Assembly: GCF_024730785.1 (NCBI RefSeq)
Contig: NZ_CP102830.1
Span: forward strand, 1,054,001-1,118,000
Length of the DNA stretch: 64,000 nt
Source: Pseudomonas sp. LS44
GTDB taxonomy: Bacteria > Pseudomonadota > Gammaproteobacteria > Pseudomonadales > Pseudomonadaceae
Reading direction: 5' to 3'
Part shown: in pieces, positions 45,624-54,152 of the stretch
Position numbering within the stretch: position 1 is the stretch's first letter
Layout of the letters: every line of letters begins with the position of its first letter
Position numbers and translations under genes: made by a program
Notes under the pieces: model-generated
Told to the model about the DNA's origin: nothing
The model's database searches: none
What the model saw: the letters and a program-made list of their open reading frames with translations, nothing else

Positions 45624-46007
45624 CGGAATCTCTGCTGCGTTAGGTGACAGGGGCCCGGTCAGCGTGGATCGGCGCTGGGGATGCCAGTTTACTTATAGTG
45701 GCAATATGACCTAATTGGTCTTGAGAAGAGAACTCTATCCTGCTGGACGGCTCTTGGATGGGCTGGAAACCTGCGTTGGATGGCAATGAGTCCTGCCATC
45801 GGCAGGGCGCCAATCGACGCCCTCTATATGTGCTGGCTGCTTATTTTCGACCGAAGTGACGTGTAACGACTAGGCGCTGCGGGTCTGGGAAAAGCCTGTT
45901 ATCGCCGAGGTTTATGCGCTGTTGGCTGTCCAGAAACAAGAAAACCGGCTGATTGGCCGGTTTTTCTGGGATTCCGCGACATGCAGATGCATGTGGGAAC
46001 AAAAGAG
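45624..46007. other. Intergenic region between diguanylate cyclase and tRNA-Gly genes
   Basis: 384 bp without a supportable gene. It contains the tRNA terminator at 45941-45965 and, closer to 45624, the expected promoter of the cyclase gene, within an AT-rich stretch (ttacttatagtggcaatatgac, shown to position only, at about 45690-45712). Confidence 0.6.
45941..45965 (-). terminator. Terminator downstream of tRNA-Gly
   Basis: AAAACCGGC and GCCGGTTTTT form a hairpin with a short loop (TGATTG). On the minus strand it is followed by TTTTCTTGTTTC, as expected for rho-independent termination of the tRNA transcript 43 bases after its CCA end. Confidence 0.82.
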
Positions 46008-46081
46008 TGGAGCGGGCGAAGGGAATCGAACCCTCGTTATCAGCTTGGGAAGCTGGAGTAATGCCATTATACGACGCCCGC
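46008..46081 (-). tRNA. tRNA-Gly(CCC)
   Basis: 74 nt with encoded CCA. Acceptor strands GCGGGCG and CGCCCGC pair fully, the T-arm has GGTTCGATTCC, and the D-arm is TATAATGGCATTA. The anticodon loop TTCCCAA gives anticodon CCC for codon GGG. The outermost anticodon-stem pair is C-A instead of a standard pair; the rest of the stem is intact, so the tRNA is probably functional. The nearest well-known relative in layout is E. coli glyU. Confidence 0.95.
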
Positions 46082-46183
46082 TTTTGCGGGTGCCTTTTTA
46101 CCAGAACCGCGCTGGGAAATGAAGCCCGCAGCGAGCTGATCGAAATAAGCAGCTCGGTTTACCGGGCGTGGATTTTGTCATCG

Positions 46184-47068
46184 TCAGCCTGCCATCGCTT
46201 GACTTTCGGCTCCGAAAGCCAAGCGATGCTGGTAGCTGGTGCGGCCCGCTTGCAGGAAACCGATCAAGGTGTGCTGCATCTGCAGCCAGGCTCTTTTGTG
46301 CTCCATGTCGAGGAAGTGCCCGGTGTTATCGATGGTGGCGAAGTGGCAATCGTTGAGGTAGTGGGCGAACAAGCGCGCGTCGGTTGCGGTGGTGTATTCG
46401 TCGTTATCGCCATTGACGAACAGCAGGGGGATGTCGATGCCGGCCAGGCATTCCAATTGGCAATGACTGTCGAGGTTGACCACTTTGTGGATGTGCGCGT
46501 GCATCTGTCGATACTCGTGCTCGTCGAGAGTGCTGATGTGGCGATAGTTGTAGCGCTTGAACAGAGAGGGCAGGTGCTTGCCGATGGTCTCGTTGACCAG
46601 CTGGCCGATGCCTTGGCGATCGATGCTATGCAGGTAACCGACGCCTTTCCCCAGGTAGTCCAGCATGGGCTCGTTGAGCAGCGGCGAGAATGAGCCGATC
46701 ACGGCCTTTTCGATGCGTGCCGGGCGCTGGGCCAGGGCCAGCAGGGCAGCGACCCCGCCCCATGAGAACGACATCAGATAGTCGACCCGAAAATGTTCGA
46801 TCAGCTCGAGAAGAATCTGCGCTTCGTCTTCTTTGCTGATGGGCTGGCGGTGGTGGTTGTGGGGTTTTGACTGGCCGGCATAGGGCTGGTCGTAGAGCAC
46901 CACATTGAACTGCGGCTGCAGGTATTTAACGGTCTGCGCGAATGAGGATGTAGTCGCCAGCGACCCGTTGACCAAGATGATGGTTTTGCGTGCGGCGGGG
47001 CTCGGGTAGAACTCCGTGTGTACGTTGTAGTGCTCATGTACATGAACGACAGCGGTTTCTGGCCTCAT
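46184..47068 (-). CDS. phaG: PhaG: (R)-3-hydroxyacyl-ACP thioesterase/CoA transacylase
   Basis: A 294-residue alpha/beta hydrolase matching P. putida PhaG in length and along its whole sequence ('MRPETAVVHVHEHYNV', 'TIILVNGSLATTSSFAQTVK', 'YNYRHISTLDEHEYRQMH'). The triad is S102 in 'MSFSWGG', D223 in 'NGDNDEYT' and H251 in 'NTGHFLDME'. PhaG diverts 3-hydroxyacyl-ACP from fatty acid synthesis to CoA-linked precursors for medium-chain polyhydroxyalkanoate. RhlA (rhamnolipid) is the closest alternative but is less similar. The ATG has AGGAGG upstream. The last codons, unlike other PhaG C-termini, consist of a perfect-looking hairpin (46193-46228). Confidence 0.9.
   Translation of the reverse strand: MRPETAVVHVHEHYNVHTEFYPSPAARKTIILVNGSLATTSSFAQTVKYLQPQFNVVLYDQPYAGQSKPHNHHRQPISKEDEAQILLELIEHFRVDYLMSFSWGGVAALLALAQRPARIEKAVIGSFSPLLNEPMLDYLGKGVGYLHSIDRQGIGQLVNETIGKHLPSLFKRYNYRHISTLDEHEYRQMHAHIHKVVNLDSHCQLECLAGIDIPLLFVNGDNDEYTTATDARLFAHYLNDCHFATIDNTGHFLDMEHKRAWLQMQHTLIGFLQAGRTSYQHRLAFGAESQAMAG
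46193..46228 (-). repeat. Hairpin forming the 3' end of the phaG reading frame
   Basis: 17-base arms (46193-46209 and 46212-46228) with one mismatch around a CT loop, all within the last ~15 codons of phaG. On the minus strand the stop codon follows seven bases after the hairpin. No T-run follows. Confidence 0.75.
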
Positions 47069-47504
47069 GTCGTTTTCCTCCTGGCGCAGTTTGGGCGTGG
47101 CGAACGGAAATACACCGTTCACCGGGCTTTGTTGGCAGTCGGCAAGATCAGGCTGGAATTTTTATTAGGAGAGGATCAAGCGGTCAGGACTACAAAGCTG
47201 CTTCCGCCAATGCCAAGTGCTCGCACGGTGGGAGGGGGGCTTTGCCAGGCAGGAATCCAATTTGCGCAGGGCGCAGGTAACCGAAGGAACGCTTAGATGG
47301 TCCGTGTGACTCTGGAGTCACACTCTGACCTTATGGCTCGATTTAAGCAGCTGCATTTTTTGAGTGCAAGCGGGCATAAGTTTTTTTACCGATCAATAAG
47401 GCATAAGCCCTACGCTTTTCCATGTGCCCGATTACACTTCGTCGAACAGCCGATATGCAGACCCCTGCGGTCGGGATCGCCTTCCGGCAAATGGACTGAC
47501 GCGC
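47069..47504. other. Intergenic region between divergent phaG and binding-protein genes
   Basis: 436 bp with no supportable gene. It holds the two divergent promoters and a perfect 9-bp palindrome at 47304-47323. The stretch 47380-47405 is AT-rich (T-run and ATCAATAAGGC), a likely promoter zone for the plus-strand gene. Confidence 0.6.
47304..47323. promoter_or_regulatory. Perfect palindrome, candidate operator
   Basis: GTGTGACTC and GAGTCACAC flank a two-base centre. It lies about 180 bases before the binding-protein gene and 236 bases before phaG. It could be an operator for a dimeric regulator or a small stem-loop in a leader RNA. Confidence 0.3.
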
Positions 47505-48365
47505 ATGGACTCCCCTGCATACCAACTCCACGTTCTCCGCTTTGGACTTATCGCGTTATTGCTGAGTACTGGACTGTCGGCGGTGCATGCCGCCGAGCCG
47601 GCCCAACGCTATGGCTGTTCGCAGCCGATCCGCTTGGCTCTTTATAAAGACCAGATTTTCTATCGCGACGGGCAGGGCATCGACCCGTCAATGGTCGCCG
47701 AGTTGCAGCAACGTAGCGGTTGCGAGTTCGAGGTTGGCGTGTTGCCACGTAGTGAAATCTGGATGCGTCTGCAAGCCGGTACGCTGGATATGGCCACCAG
47801 CGGCATCGCTACACCGCAGCGCCGGGGTTTCGCGTTTTTCGTGCCCTACATGTATGTGCGCAACAAACTGATCCTGCCAGCTTCGTTGTCGACCGAGGTG
47901 CAAAGCCTGGAAGCCTTCGTCCGCCGCGACGATGCGCGGCTCGGCGTGGTGCGCGGCTATCGGCATGGCCCTTATCTGGAAAGTGGCGTGCGCATACTGC
48001 GCAGTGCCGGCCGAGTGGTGGAGTTTGCCGACGATGCGGCACGTTTTGCCGCCTTGCGCCGTGGCGAGGTCAGTGCCTTGATTGGTCACGATCTAAGTTT
48101 CAGCAGCTTACTGCCGGAAGATGAACAGTTGAATTACCGGATTATCGATGTGGTGCCCGGCCCGTCGATTCCCCATGGCTTGATTCTAACCCGCACGCAT
48201 TTCAGCCCGGCACAGGCCGCCGAATGGTTGCGCTTGGTCGAAGCCATGCGTTTGCAGGGTCGTCTGGCCGACATCATGCGCGCCAATGCTTCGCCGGCTC
48301 TGGCGGACGAATTACTCAACAGCGGTTATCGCTACGATCTGGCCAAACAAGGAAGGCAGCCATGA
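47505..48365 (+). CDS. Periplasmic solute-binding protein (SBP_bac_3-like), coupled to HD-GYP sensor
   Basis: A 286-residue exported protein. Signal peptide core 'FGLIALLLSTGLSAVHA', then a polar-amino-acid-type binding fold ('PIRLALYKDQIFYRDGQG', 'LQAGTLDMATSGIATPQRRG', 'RHGPYLESGVRILRSAG'). No ABC permease or ATPase is nearby. Instead the stop codon overlaps the ATG of the membrane HD-GYP gene (ATGA), so the protein probably binds a ligand in the periplasm and presents it to that receptor instead of feeding transport. The ATG at 47505 is chosen because the signal peptide begins there. Confidence 0.82.
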   Translation: MDSPAYQLHVLRFGLIALLLSTGLSAVHAAEPAQRYGCSQPIRLALYKDQIFYRDGQGIDPSMVAELQQRSGCEFEVGVLPRSEIWMRLQAGTLDMATSGIATPQRRGFAFFVPYMYVRNKLILPASLSTEVQSLEAFVRRDDARLGVVRGYRHGPYLESGVRILRSAGRVVEFADDAARFAALRRGEVSALIGHDLSFSSLLPEDEQLNYRIIDVVPGPSIPHGLILTRTHFSPAQAAEWLRLVEAMRLQGRLADIMRANASPALADELLNSGYRYDLAKQGRQP

Positions 48366-51232
48366 ACAACGCCGCTCGTGGCATTTCCCTGCAGATGTTG
48401 ATCGCCTTGGCGATCATGCTGAGCACCTTGTTGCTCGGCAGCGGCCTGGCTTATCAGGGCTATCACGGTACCGAGGAGGCGCTGGTGACTGCCGCTGGTG
48501 ACTACTCCCATCAGCTGAGCAATACCATCAATGAGCGGGCCCGGCGCTTGATCGATCCGGCGCAAAGTTCGATTCGTCTGTTGGCCTACGACCCGATCTC
48601 CCAAGCCAATAATCTGCCCGAACGGCTCGATCGTTTGCCGTTGCTGGTGGAGAGTCTGAACACTAACAAAATGCTCAGTGCGGTGTATGTCGGCTATCCG
48701 AATGGCGAATTTTTGTTGGTTCGAGTGTTGCGCAATGCCGAGTTGAAACAGCGGCTCAAAGCCCCGCAAGGCGCGGTGTTTCTGGTTCAGAGCATCAGCC
48801 TTGGCGAAGCCGGCGCGCTGCAGGGCGAATGGCGCTTTTACGATCGTGAGTTGGCGCTGCTGCATAGCGAGATGAAGCCGGACTATCACTTCGATCCGCG
48901 CAGTCGTCCCTGGTTTACCCGGGGCTTGGCTATCGCCAGCACGGTGCTGACGGAGCCCTATGTGTTCTTTACCACCCGTGAAATCGGCCTGACCCTGGCG
49001 CAGCGCAGCGTCGATGGTGCGGCGGTGCTGGGCATGGATGCGTCGGTCAACGACCTCGGCGGTGAGGTCGCGGATTTACGCATGACCCCTGGCACCGAAA
49101 TGGCGGTGGTTGATGGCTCGGGCAAGGTGATTGCTTATCCCGACCTGCAGCGGGTGCTGGTCGAAGAGGGCAGCGGGTTGCGTCTGTCACGGCTCGACGA
49201 GTTGGGCGTGCCGAGCTTGAGCGAGCTGTTCGCCAGTCCGAACAAGGGCAGGGAGCCGCAACGCTACAAGGTGAACGGCAAAGACTGGTATGGCACGCGG
49301 GTGCCGCTGTCCTCCTTTGGCCAGCAAGATGTGAATGTCTTGATCGCGGTGCCGGCCGCCGAGTTGCTGGCCGGCGCGCGCAAGGTGTTGCTCGAGCAGG
49401 TGTTGTGGGCGAGTGCGTTGATCGCGCTGCTGTTGCTGATCGGCTGGGTTCTGGCCCGCCGCATCGCGCATCCGTTGCGCGCGCTGGCTGATCAGGTGCG
49501 CGGGCTGGCGGGGTTCGATTTCAGTCGGCCGGTGGGTGTGAAGTCGCGGGTTACCGAGGTGCGTGAGCTCAGTCATGTGCTGGGTAGCATGTCGCGCACC
49601 ATCCACAACTTCCAGGCCATCACCCTGACGCTGAGCCGGGAAACGCGCCTGGATAACATGCTCGGTGGTGTACTCGGACGCTTGGTCGAGGCCACTGGGG
49701 TAAGTGGTGGGGCTGTCTATCTCTACGACGATGAGTCCGCCGCGCTGCATCTGGCGAGTCAATGCCAGGGTCAGGATTACCCCGCGGAACTGTGCATCGC
49801 CGCGCGCACTCATGAAGATCTGGCCGTCGCTGTGGCGCAGGCGCTGGAAAGCGATGCGCATTACCTGACGGTGCTGCTGAACGATCGCGGCGAGCAGTTG
49901 CTCGGCATCCTGGTCTTGCAGCTGGCCCCAGAACATGAGGCGCAGGGTGTGGTGCACCAGCCATTCCGGCAGTTCGTCGAGGAGCTGTCCGGTTCGGCCG
50001 CAGTAGCCATCGAAACGCGGCAATTGATCGAGGCCCAGCAACGCTTGCTGGATGCCATCATCAAGCTGCTCGCCGATGCCATCGATGCCAAGAGTCCGTA
50101 TACCGGGGGGCATTGCGAGCGCGTGCCGCAGTTGGCGGAGATGCTCCTCGACAAAGCCATCGACGCTCGGGATGGACCTTACGCCGAGTTCGCCATGAAC
50201 GAGGTCGAGCGTTATGAGTTTCGTGTCGCCGCCTGGCTGCACGACTGCGGCAAGATCACCAGTCCGGAATATGTGGTCGACAAGGCCACCAAGCTGGAAA
50301 CCCTCTACAACCGCATCCACGAAGTGCGCACGCGCTTCGAAGTGCTCTGGCGCGATGCCGAGATCGACTACTGGCAGGCGCTGGCCGGCGGTGGCGATCA
50401 AGAAGCCTTGCAGTTGACCCTGGAACGCCGCCAAGCCGAGTTGCGCGACGAGTTTGCCTTCATCGCCACCGCCAATATCGGCGGTGAGTTCATGAAGGAT
50501 GAGGATGTCGAACGCTTACAGCAGATTGGCGCGCGTCGCTGGTTACGGCACTTCGACAATCGCCTTGGGTTGTCCTACGACGAGGCCGAGCGCTTGGGGC
50601 GTGTGCCGGTGCAAAATCTGCCCGTGGAAGAGCAACTGCTGGCCGATCGAGCCGATCACGTGGTGCCTTGGGGCGAGCGCAAACCGCCGGTGGAAAAAGG
50701 CGATCCACGCAACCTGTGGGGCTTCGACATGCGCTTGCCGGCACAGGCCAACAACTATGGCGAGCTGTACAACCTGGGGATCCGTCGCGGCACGTTGAGC
50801 GAGGAAGAGCGCTTCAAGATCAACGAGCACATCGTGCAGACCATCATCATGCTCAGCACCTTGCCGTTGCCGCGACAGCTCAAGCGGGTGCCGACCATCG
50901 CCGGCAATCACCACGAGAAGATGGATGGCACCGGCTACCCGCGCCGGCTCAGTCAGGACGATATGAGCATCGCCGAGCGGGTGATGGCGATTGCTGACAT
51001 CTTCGAGGCGCTGACGGCCGCCGACCGGCCATACAAGGCGCCGAAAACGCTCACCGAATCGCTGAAGATTCTCACCTTCATGGCCCGTGACCGGCATATC
51101 GATGCGGACTTGTACCGTCTGTTTTTGACGCGCGGCGTCTATCGCGAATACGGGGAGAAATTCCTTAGCCGCGAACAACTCGACGAGGTGAATATCCAGG
51201 TGTACCTGGACATGCTCGATAGCCCGCGGTGA
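48362..51232 (+). CDS. Membrane HD-GYP c-di-GMP phosphodiesterase with Cache, HAMP and GAF domains
   Basis: 956 residues. TM1 at ~12-32, a large periplasmic dCache domain ('HFDPRSRPWFTRGLA', 'EPYVFFTTREIGLTL'), TM2 near 350 ('VLWASALIALLLLIGWVLA'), HAMP ('RRIAHPLRALADQV'), GAF-like domain, then HD-GYP. Metal ligands H627-D628 lie in 'AAWLHDCGKITSPEY'; 'GNHHEKMDGTGYPRRL' gives G858-Y859-P860. The gap between the HD and GYP motifs is about 230 residues, against roughly 60 in standard HD-GYP domains, because of an inserted segment containing 'YWQALAGGGDQEALQ'. It should hydrolyse c-di-GMP. Its start overlaps the upstream binding-protein gene. Confidence 0.9.
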   Translation: MNNAARGISLQMLIALAIMLSTLLLGSGLAYQGYHGTEEALVTAAGDYSHQLSNTINERARRLIDPAQSSIRLLAYDPISQANNLPERLDRLPLLVESLNTNKMLSAVYVGYPNGEFLLVRVLRNAELKQRLKAPQGAVFLVQSISLGEAGALQGEWRFYDRELALLHSEMKPDYHFDPRSRPWFTRGLAIASTVLTEPYVFFTTREIGLTLAQRSVDGAAVLGMDASVNDLGGEVADLRMTPGTEMAVVDGSGKVIAYPDLQRVLVEEGSGLRLSRLDELGVPSLSELFASPNKGREPQRYKVNGKDWYGTRVPLSSFGQQDVNVLIAVPAAELLAGARKVLLEQVLWASALIALLLLIGWVLARRIAHPLRALADQVRGLAGFDFSRPVGVKSRVTEVRELSHVLGSMSRTIHNFQAITLTLSRETRLDNMLGGVLGRLVEATGVSGGAVYLYDDESAALHLASQCQGQDYPAELCIAARTHEDLAVAVAQALESDAHYLTVLLNDRGEQLLGILVLQLAPEHEAQGVVHQPFRQFVEELSGSAAVAIETRQLIEAQQRLLDAIIKLLADAIDAKSPYTGGHCERVPQLAEMLLDKAIDARDGPYAEFAMNEVERYEFRVAAWLHDCGKITSPEYVVDKATKLETLYNRIHEVRTRFEVLWRDAEIDYWQALAGGGDQEALQLTLERRQAELRDEFAFIATANIGGEFMKDEDVERLQQIGARRWLRHFDNRLGLSYDEAERLGRVPVQNLPVEEQLLADRADHVVPWGERKPPVEKGDPRNLWGFDMRLPAQANNYGELYNLGIRRGTLSEEERFKINEHIVQTIIMLSTLPLPRQLKRVPTIAGNHHEKMDGTGYPRRLSQDDMSIAERVMAIADIFEALTAADRPYKAPKTLTESLKILTFMARDRHIDADLYRLFLTRGVYREYGEKFLSREQLDEVNIQVYLDMLDSPR

Positions 51233-51235
51233 GAG

Positions 51236-51265
51236 GCGGGGGGAATCCTGATAGTTCTCCCCCGC
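51236..51265. terminator. Hairpin between convergent HD-GYP and L,D-transpeptidase genes
   Basis: GCGGGGGGAA and TTCTCCCCCGC can pair with a small bulge. It lies between two convergent genes, four bases after the HD-GYP stop codon. There is no T-run, so termination is inferred from position and stem strength. Confidence 0.45.
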
Positions 51266-51313
51266 TGATCGCCGGACCGCAAGGCGCGCTCGGGCAGGCC
51301 TCGCTTACTTAAG

Positions 51314-52030
51314 TTACTTGCTGGCGACCGTGGTATCGCTCAGTGGGCAGCTTTGCGCAGTGAGGAAGCGCGACTTTTTCAGCCAGTCCTTTTGCGGGTA
51401 GTAGGCGAACACATAGCTGCCTTGCTGCAGGGTATTGATCAGCTTGCCGGCGATTGCCGGACGTACCGCCGGGCAGCCTTGGCTACGACCCAGACGGCCG
51501 AGGCCAGGTACGACTTTGGGGTCGGCATAGGCGGCCGAATGCATGACGATGGCGCGCGACATGCTGTTGTCGTTAAAGCCCGGCTCCAAACCTTGCAGGC
51601 GCAGGGAACGACCGTGTTTACCGCTGTAGGTCTGGCCGGTATGGAACAAGCCGATGGACGACTGGTAGCTGTTCGGCACGTTGGAGAACGAGGTGGGGAC
51701 ATCAGCGCCACTGTTCTTGCCATGCGCTACCCACTCTTCGAACAGCAGCTTCTTGGTCCGCAGATCGAACACCCACAGGCGCTTATCGCGCGACGGTTTC
51801 GAATAGTCGATCACGGTCAGTAACTTTTCTGTCTGGTTCTGGCTCGCACACTGATAGGCAGTGAGCGCCAAGCGCAGCGTAGAGAGGCTGGCGTCGGGCG
51901 CCAGGCGTTGCAGTTCGGCTGCACTTGGCAGGCTCTGGGCGTATGTGTGCTGCAAGGCGCCAGCCAGAAAAATGGCCAGACTGCCCGCACTAAGCCGCAA
52001 GGCTCCCCCCAATCGGTCAAACATCGACAT
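51314..52030 (-). CDS. Murein L,D-transpeptidase catalytic-domain protein (YkuD_2 type)
   Basis: A 238-residue exported protein: signal peptide 'LSAGSLAIFLAGALQHTYAQ', then the YkuD_2 (PF13645-like) domain with 'RAIVMHSAAYADPKVVPG' and 'LGRSQGCPAVRPAIAGKL', whose H...S-x-GC residues form the catalytic site with the cysteine as nucleophile. Proteins of this type form or exchange 3-3 cross-links or attach proteins in peptidoglycan. The ATG ends at 52030; a second ATG two codons on is equally possible. The neighbouring minus-strand gene encodes a classical YkuD enzyme. Confidence 0.85.
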   Translation of the reverse strand: MSMFDRLGGALRLSAGSLAIFLAGALQHTYAQSLPSAAELQRLAPDASLSTLRLALTAYQCASQNQTEKLLTVIDYSKPSRDKRLWVFDLRTKKLLFEEWVAHGKNSGADVPTSFSNVPNSYQSSIGLFHTGQTYSGKHGRSLRLQGLEPGFNDNSMSRAIVMHSAAYADPKVVPGLGRLGRSQGCPAVRPAIAGKLINTLQQGSYVFAYYPQKDWLKKSRFLTAQSCPLSDTTVASK

Positions 52031-52143
52031 TGGCTATCCCGTTTGTTCTTAATGGTCTCGATCCCTGTTTCCGGATCGCTTTGTAAAGTCGTTATGGTTA
52101 TGAAAAACGTCGGCATTGTGATCGAAAACCGTACAGCTGCCGA

Positions 52144-53178
52144 TCACTTTTTGACCGGTGGTTCTTTCGGCGCATCAGTCTCGCTGGCGATGACCGTGAA
52201 ATTTGTGTCGCTGCGCGTGTCCTGGGTAGAGGCCAAATCGGTGATGACCAGCGTGGTGCCGACATCCATTGCGGCATGCAGCTGCTGGAGAAAAACCGGA
52301 TTGACGCTGAGGCCGCCGAGTTGCGTCTGCGGGGTCTGGCCATACTCTGGATTGCTTTCCAGAACCACCGACCAATGCAGGGTTGGCACCGGATCGGAGC
52401 CGGTGGTGGTGGGTTTGGCGAGTAACGAGAACACCGCCATGCCGCTGCGCTGCTGATTGGGGGCCTGCGATACAACAGGCGCCGAGCCAATCGCCTGGCC
52501 ACCGCGGAACACATAGATGCGCGAGTCCGCACGGCTGATCAAAATCGACAGCGGACCGGCCTGTGGAGCGGGATCGTTCCAGTACATCTGATTGCTCGGC
52601 ACCAAGGTTCCCTGCGCTTTGCCATCGCTGACTACCGGCGCCAACAAGCCGGGATGGTAGACCTCGACCGGCGCACTATGGGTATCGGAAACGATTACTG
52701 TGGTCGAACTGAAACCGGTGGTTTTGAAGAGCTCCTTGGCAAACTCCTTGGGCAGCCGCACGCAACCGTGTGAAGCCGGATAACCGGGCAAATTACCGGC
52801 GTGCAGGGCGATGCCGTCCCAGGTGAGGCGCTGCATGTAGGGCATCGGCGCGCTGTTGTAGAGGTCGGAGTGGTGGTTGACGCTCTTCTGCAGAATGCTG
52901 AAGACCCCGGTCGGCGTTTCCCGCCCAGGTTTGCCACTGCTCACAGTACTGACGCCGATGGCGATGCCGTTACGGTACACATAGGCGCGCTGCTCGGTGA
53001 GGCTGACCACCACGGTCACCGGGCCACGTGGCGAGACTTGCGGATACCAGAGAAACTGGCCGGGCTTGAGTGTATCCAGCCGAGCGCGTAACTCGGCCGA
53101 CGTCGGCGCCTTGAGCGGCATGGCAGAGACCAGAAAACTGGCAGTGAGCAGGCAGATGGCGATCAATAGGGCTTTCAT
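52144..53178 (-). CDS. L,D-transpeptidase (YkuD), exported
   Basis: 344 residues. Signal peptide 'LLIAICLLTASFLVSA', then the YkuD domain with 'SLTEQRAYVYRNGIAIG' and 'GKPGRETPTGVFSILQK' and the active-site 'GYPASHGCVRLPKEFAKEL' (Cys nucleophile). A second, YkuD-like half (residues ~200-330, 'ILISRADSRIYVFRGGQAIG') lacks the HGC motif and looks like a degenerate duplication. It probably makes peptidoglycan cross-links. GGAAGG precedes the ATG. It is transcribed with, and 113 bp before, the YkuD_2 gene, so the two may act together on the cell wall. Confidence 0.88.
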   Translation of the reverse strand: MKALLIAICLLTASFLVSAMPLKAPTSAELRARLDTLKPGQFLWYPQVSPRGPVTVVVSLTEQRAYVYRNGIAIGVSTVSSGKPGRETPTGVFSILQKSVNHHSDLYNSAPMPYMQRLTWDGIALHAGNLPGYPASHGCVRLPKEFAKELFKTTGFSSTTVIVSDTHSAPVEVYHPGLLAPVVSDGKAQGTLVPSNQMYWNDPAPQAGPLSILISRADSRIYVFRGGQAIGSAPVVSQAPNQQRSGMAVFSLLAKPTTTGSDPVPTLHWSVVLESNPEYGQTPQTQLGGLSVNPVFLQQLHAAMDVGTTLVITDLASTQDTRSDTNFTVIASETDAPKEPPVKK

Positions 53179-53261
53179 CGAACCTTCCAGAAACGGATGT
53201 TGCGCTCAGCTTAGCCGGCGACTTTGCTTTGCGGCAATCGGGGAGGGCTCAAGGACGGGCG

Positions 53262-53466
53262 TTAACAGGCCGTTGAAAAACTACTGCGCTCGGCTATACC
53301 GCGTTGAAATCAGGCTCAAAATGCTCATTTACCACTCGTAAACTGCGCTTTTTCGCCTGATTTATTCGCTGGCGCTCACCCTTCGGGCCAGCCTGCGGCT
53401 GTTACTCCCGTTGGTCGTTGCGCCTTGTCTAGCCTTCGCTCGCTACGTTTTTCAACGGCCTGTTAA
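53262..53466. mobile_element. 205-bp MITE-like element, left copy
   Basis: Perfect 20-bp terminal inverted repeats: 53262-53281 (TTAACAGGCCGTTGAAAAAC) and its complement at 53447-53466. No coding capacity. The inside is almost identical, in reverse orientation, to the element at 54439-54641 (one difference seen over ~190 bp). The right end contains the TAA stop codon of the pseudouridine synthase gene (53463-53465). This fits a non-autonomous transposable element, but no transposase for it lies in the window. Confidence 0.82.
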
Positions 53467-54152
53467 AGGCTATCGAGCTCCGTTTGGCTTAGTGCCCGGT
53501 AAGCCCCTTCGGGCAGATCGCCGAGTGCCAGACTGCCCATGCGCTCACGGTGCAGGCGCACGACCTTGTTCTGGAAATGCCCGAACATACGCTTGACCTG
53601 ATGGTAGCGGCCTTCGTAAAGAGTCAGCCGCGCGCTGTGGCTGCCGAGAGTTTCCAGGCCGGCCGGCAAGGTGGTGAGGTTTTCATAGGCGAAATACAGA
53701 CCGGCGGCGAAGACCTCGGCGTACTCGGCGCCGATCGGTTGTTCGGTCTCGACGTAGTAGACCTTGGCCAGCTTGGTCTGCGGCAGGGTAATACGCCGTG
53801 ACCAGAGGCCATCGTTGGTGATCAGCAGCAGTCCGGTGGTGTTCAGATCCAGGCGGCCGGCCAGATGCAGTTCATGCTTGTCCGGCTCGTCGAGCAGATC
53901 GAGCACCGTGCGGTGTTGCGGATGCTCGGTAGCGCTGACCACGCCGGCAGGCTTATGCAGCAGAAAATAGCGCGCCGCTTTGCCAGCCTGGATGACCTCG
54001 CCATCGAGTTCGATGCGGCTGAATTCGCGGACCTCCAGCCTACCGTCGCTGATCGAAGCGCCATCCACTCGGACCCGTCCGGCCGCGAGGGCCAGGCGGG
54101 CTTCGCGGCGATTGCCATGGGGCAGGTTGCCGAGTAGGCGATCCAGGCGCAT
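53463..54152 (-). CDS. rRNA pseudouridine synthase, RsuA/RluB-E-F family
   Basis: A 229-residue synthase: N-terminal S4-like RNA-binding part ('MRLDRLLGNLPHGNRREARL', 'GRVRVDGASISDGRLEV'), then the catalytic domain with aspartate in 'LAGRLDLNTTGLLLITNDG'. 'YHQVKRMFGHFQNKVVRLHR' is the second family motif. It converts a uridine in 16S or 23S rRNA to pseudouridine; the exact site is uncertain, RsuA being the nearest in length. The ATG shares one base with the upstream CWC stop codon (TAATG), so translation is coupled. The stop codon lies in the end of the MITE-like element at 53262. Confidence 0.9.
   Translation of the reverse strand: MRLDRLLGNLPHGNRREARLALAAGRVRVDGASISDGRLEVREFSRIELDGEVIQAGKAARYFLLHKPAGVVSATEHPQHRTVLDLLDEPDKHELHLAGRLDLNTTGLLLITNDGLWSRRITLPQTKLAKVYYVETEQPIGAEYAEVFAAGLYFAYENLTTLPAGLETLGSHSARLTLYEGRYHQVKRMFGHFQNKVVRLHRERMGSLALGDLPEGAYRALSQTELDSL

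Noticed and set aside
46184..47068. rhlA (rhamnolipid precursor synthesis)
   Set aside because: RhlA belongs to the same family, but the N-terminus and internal motifs follow PhaG much more closely and no rhlB/rhlR/rhlI lies nearby.
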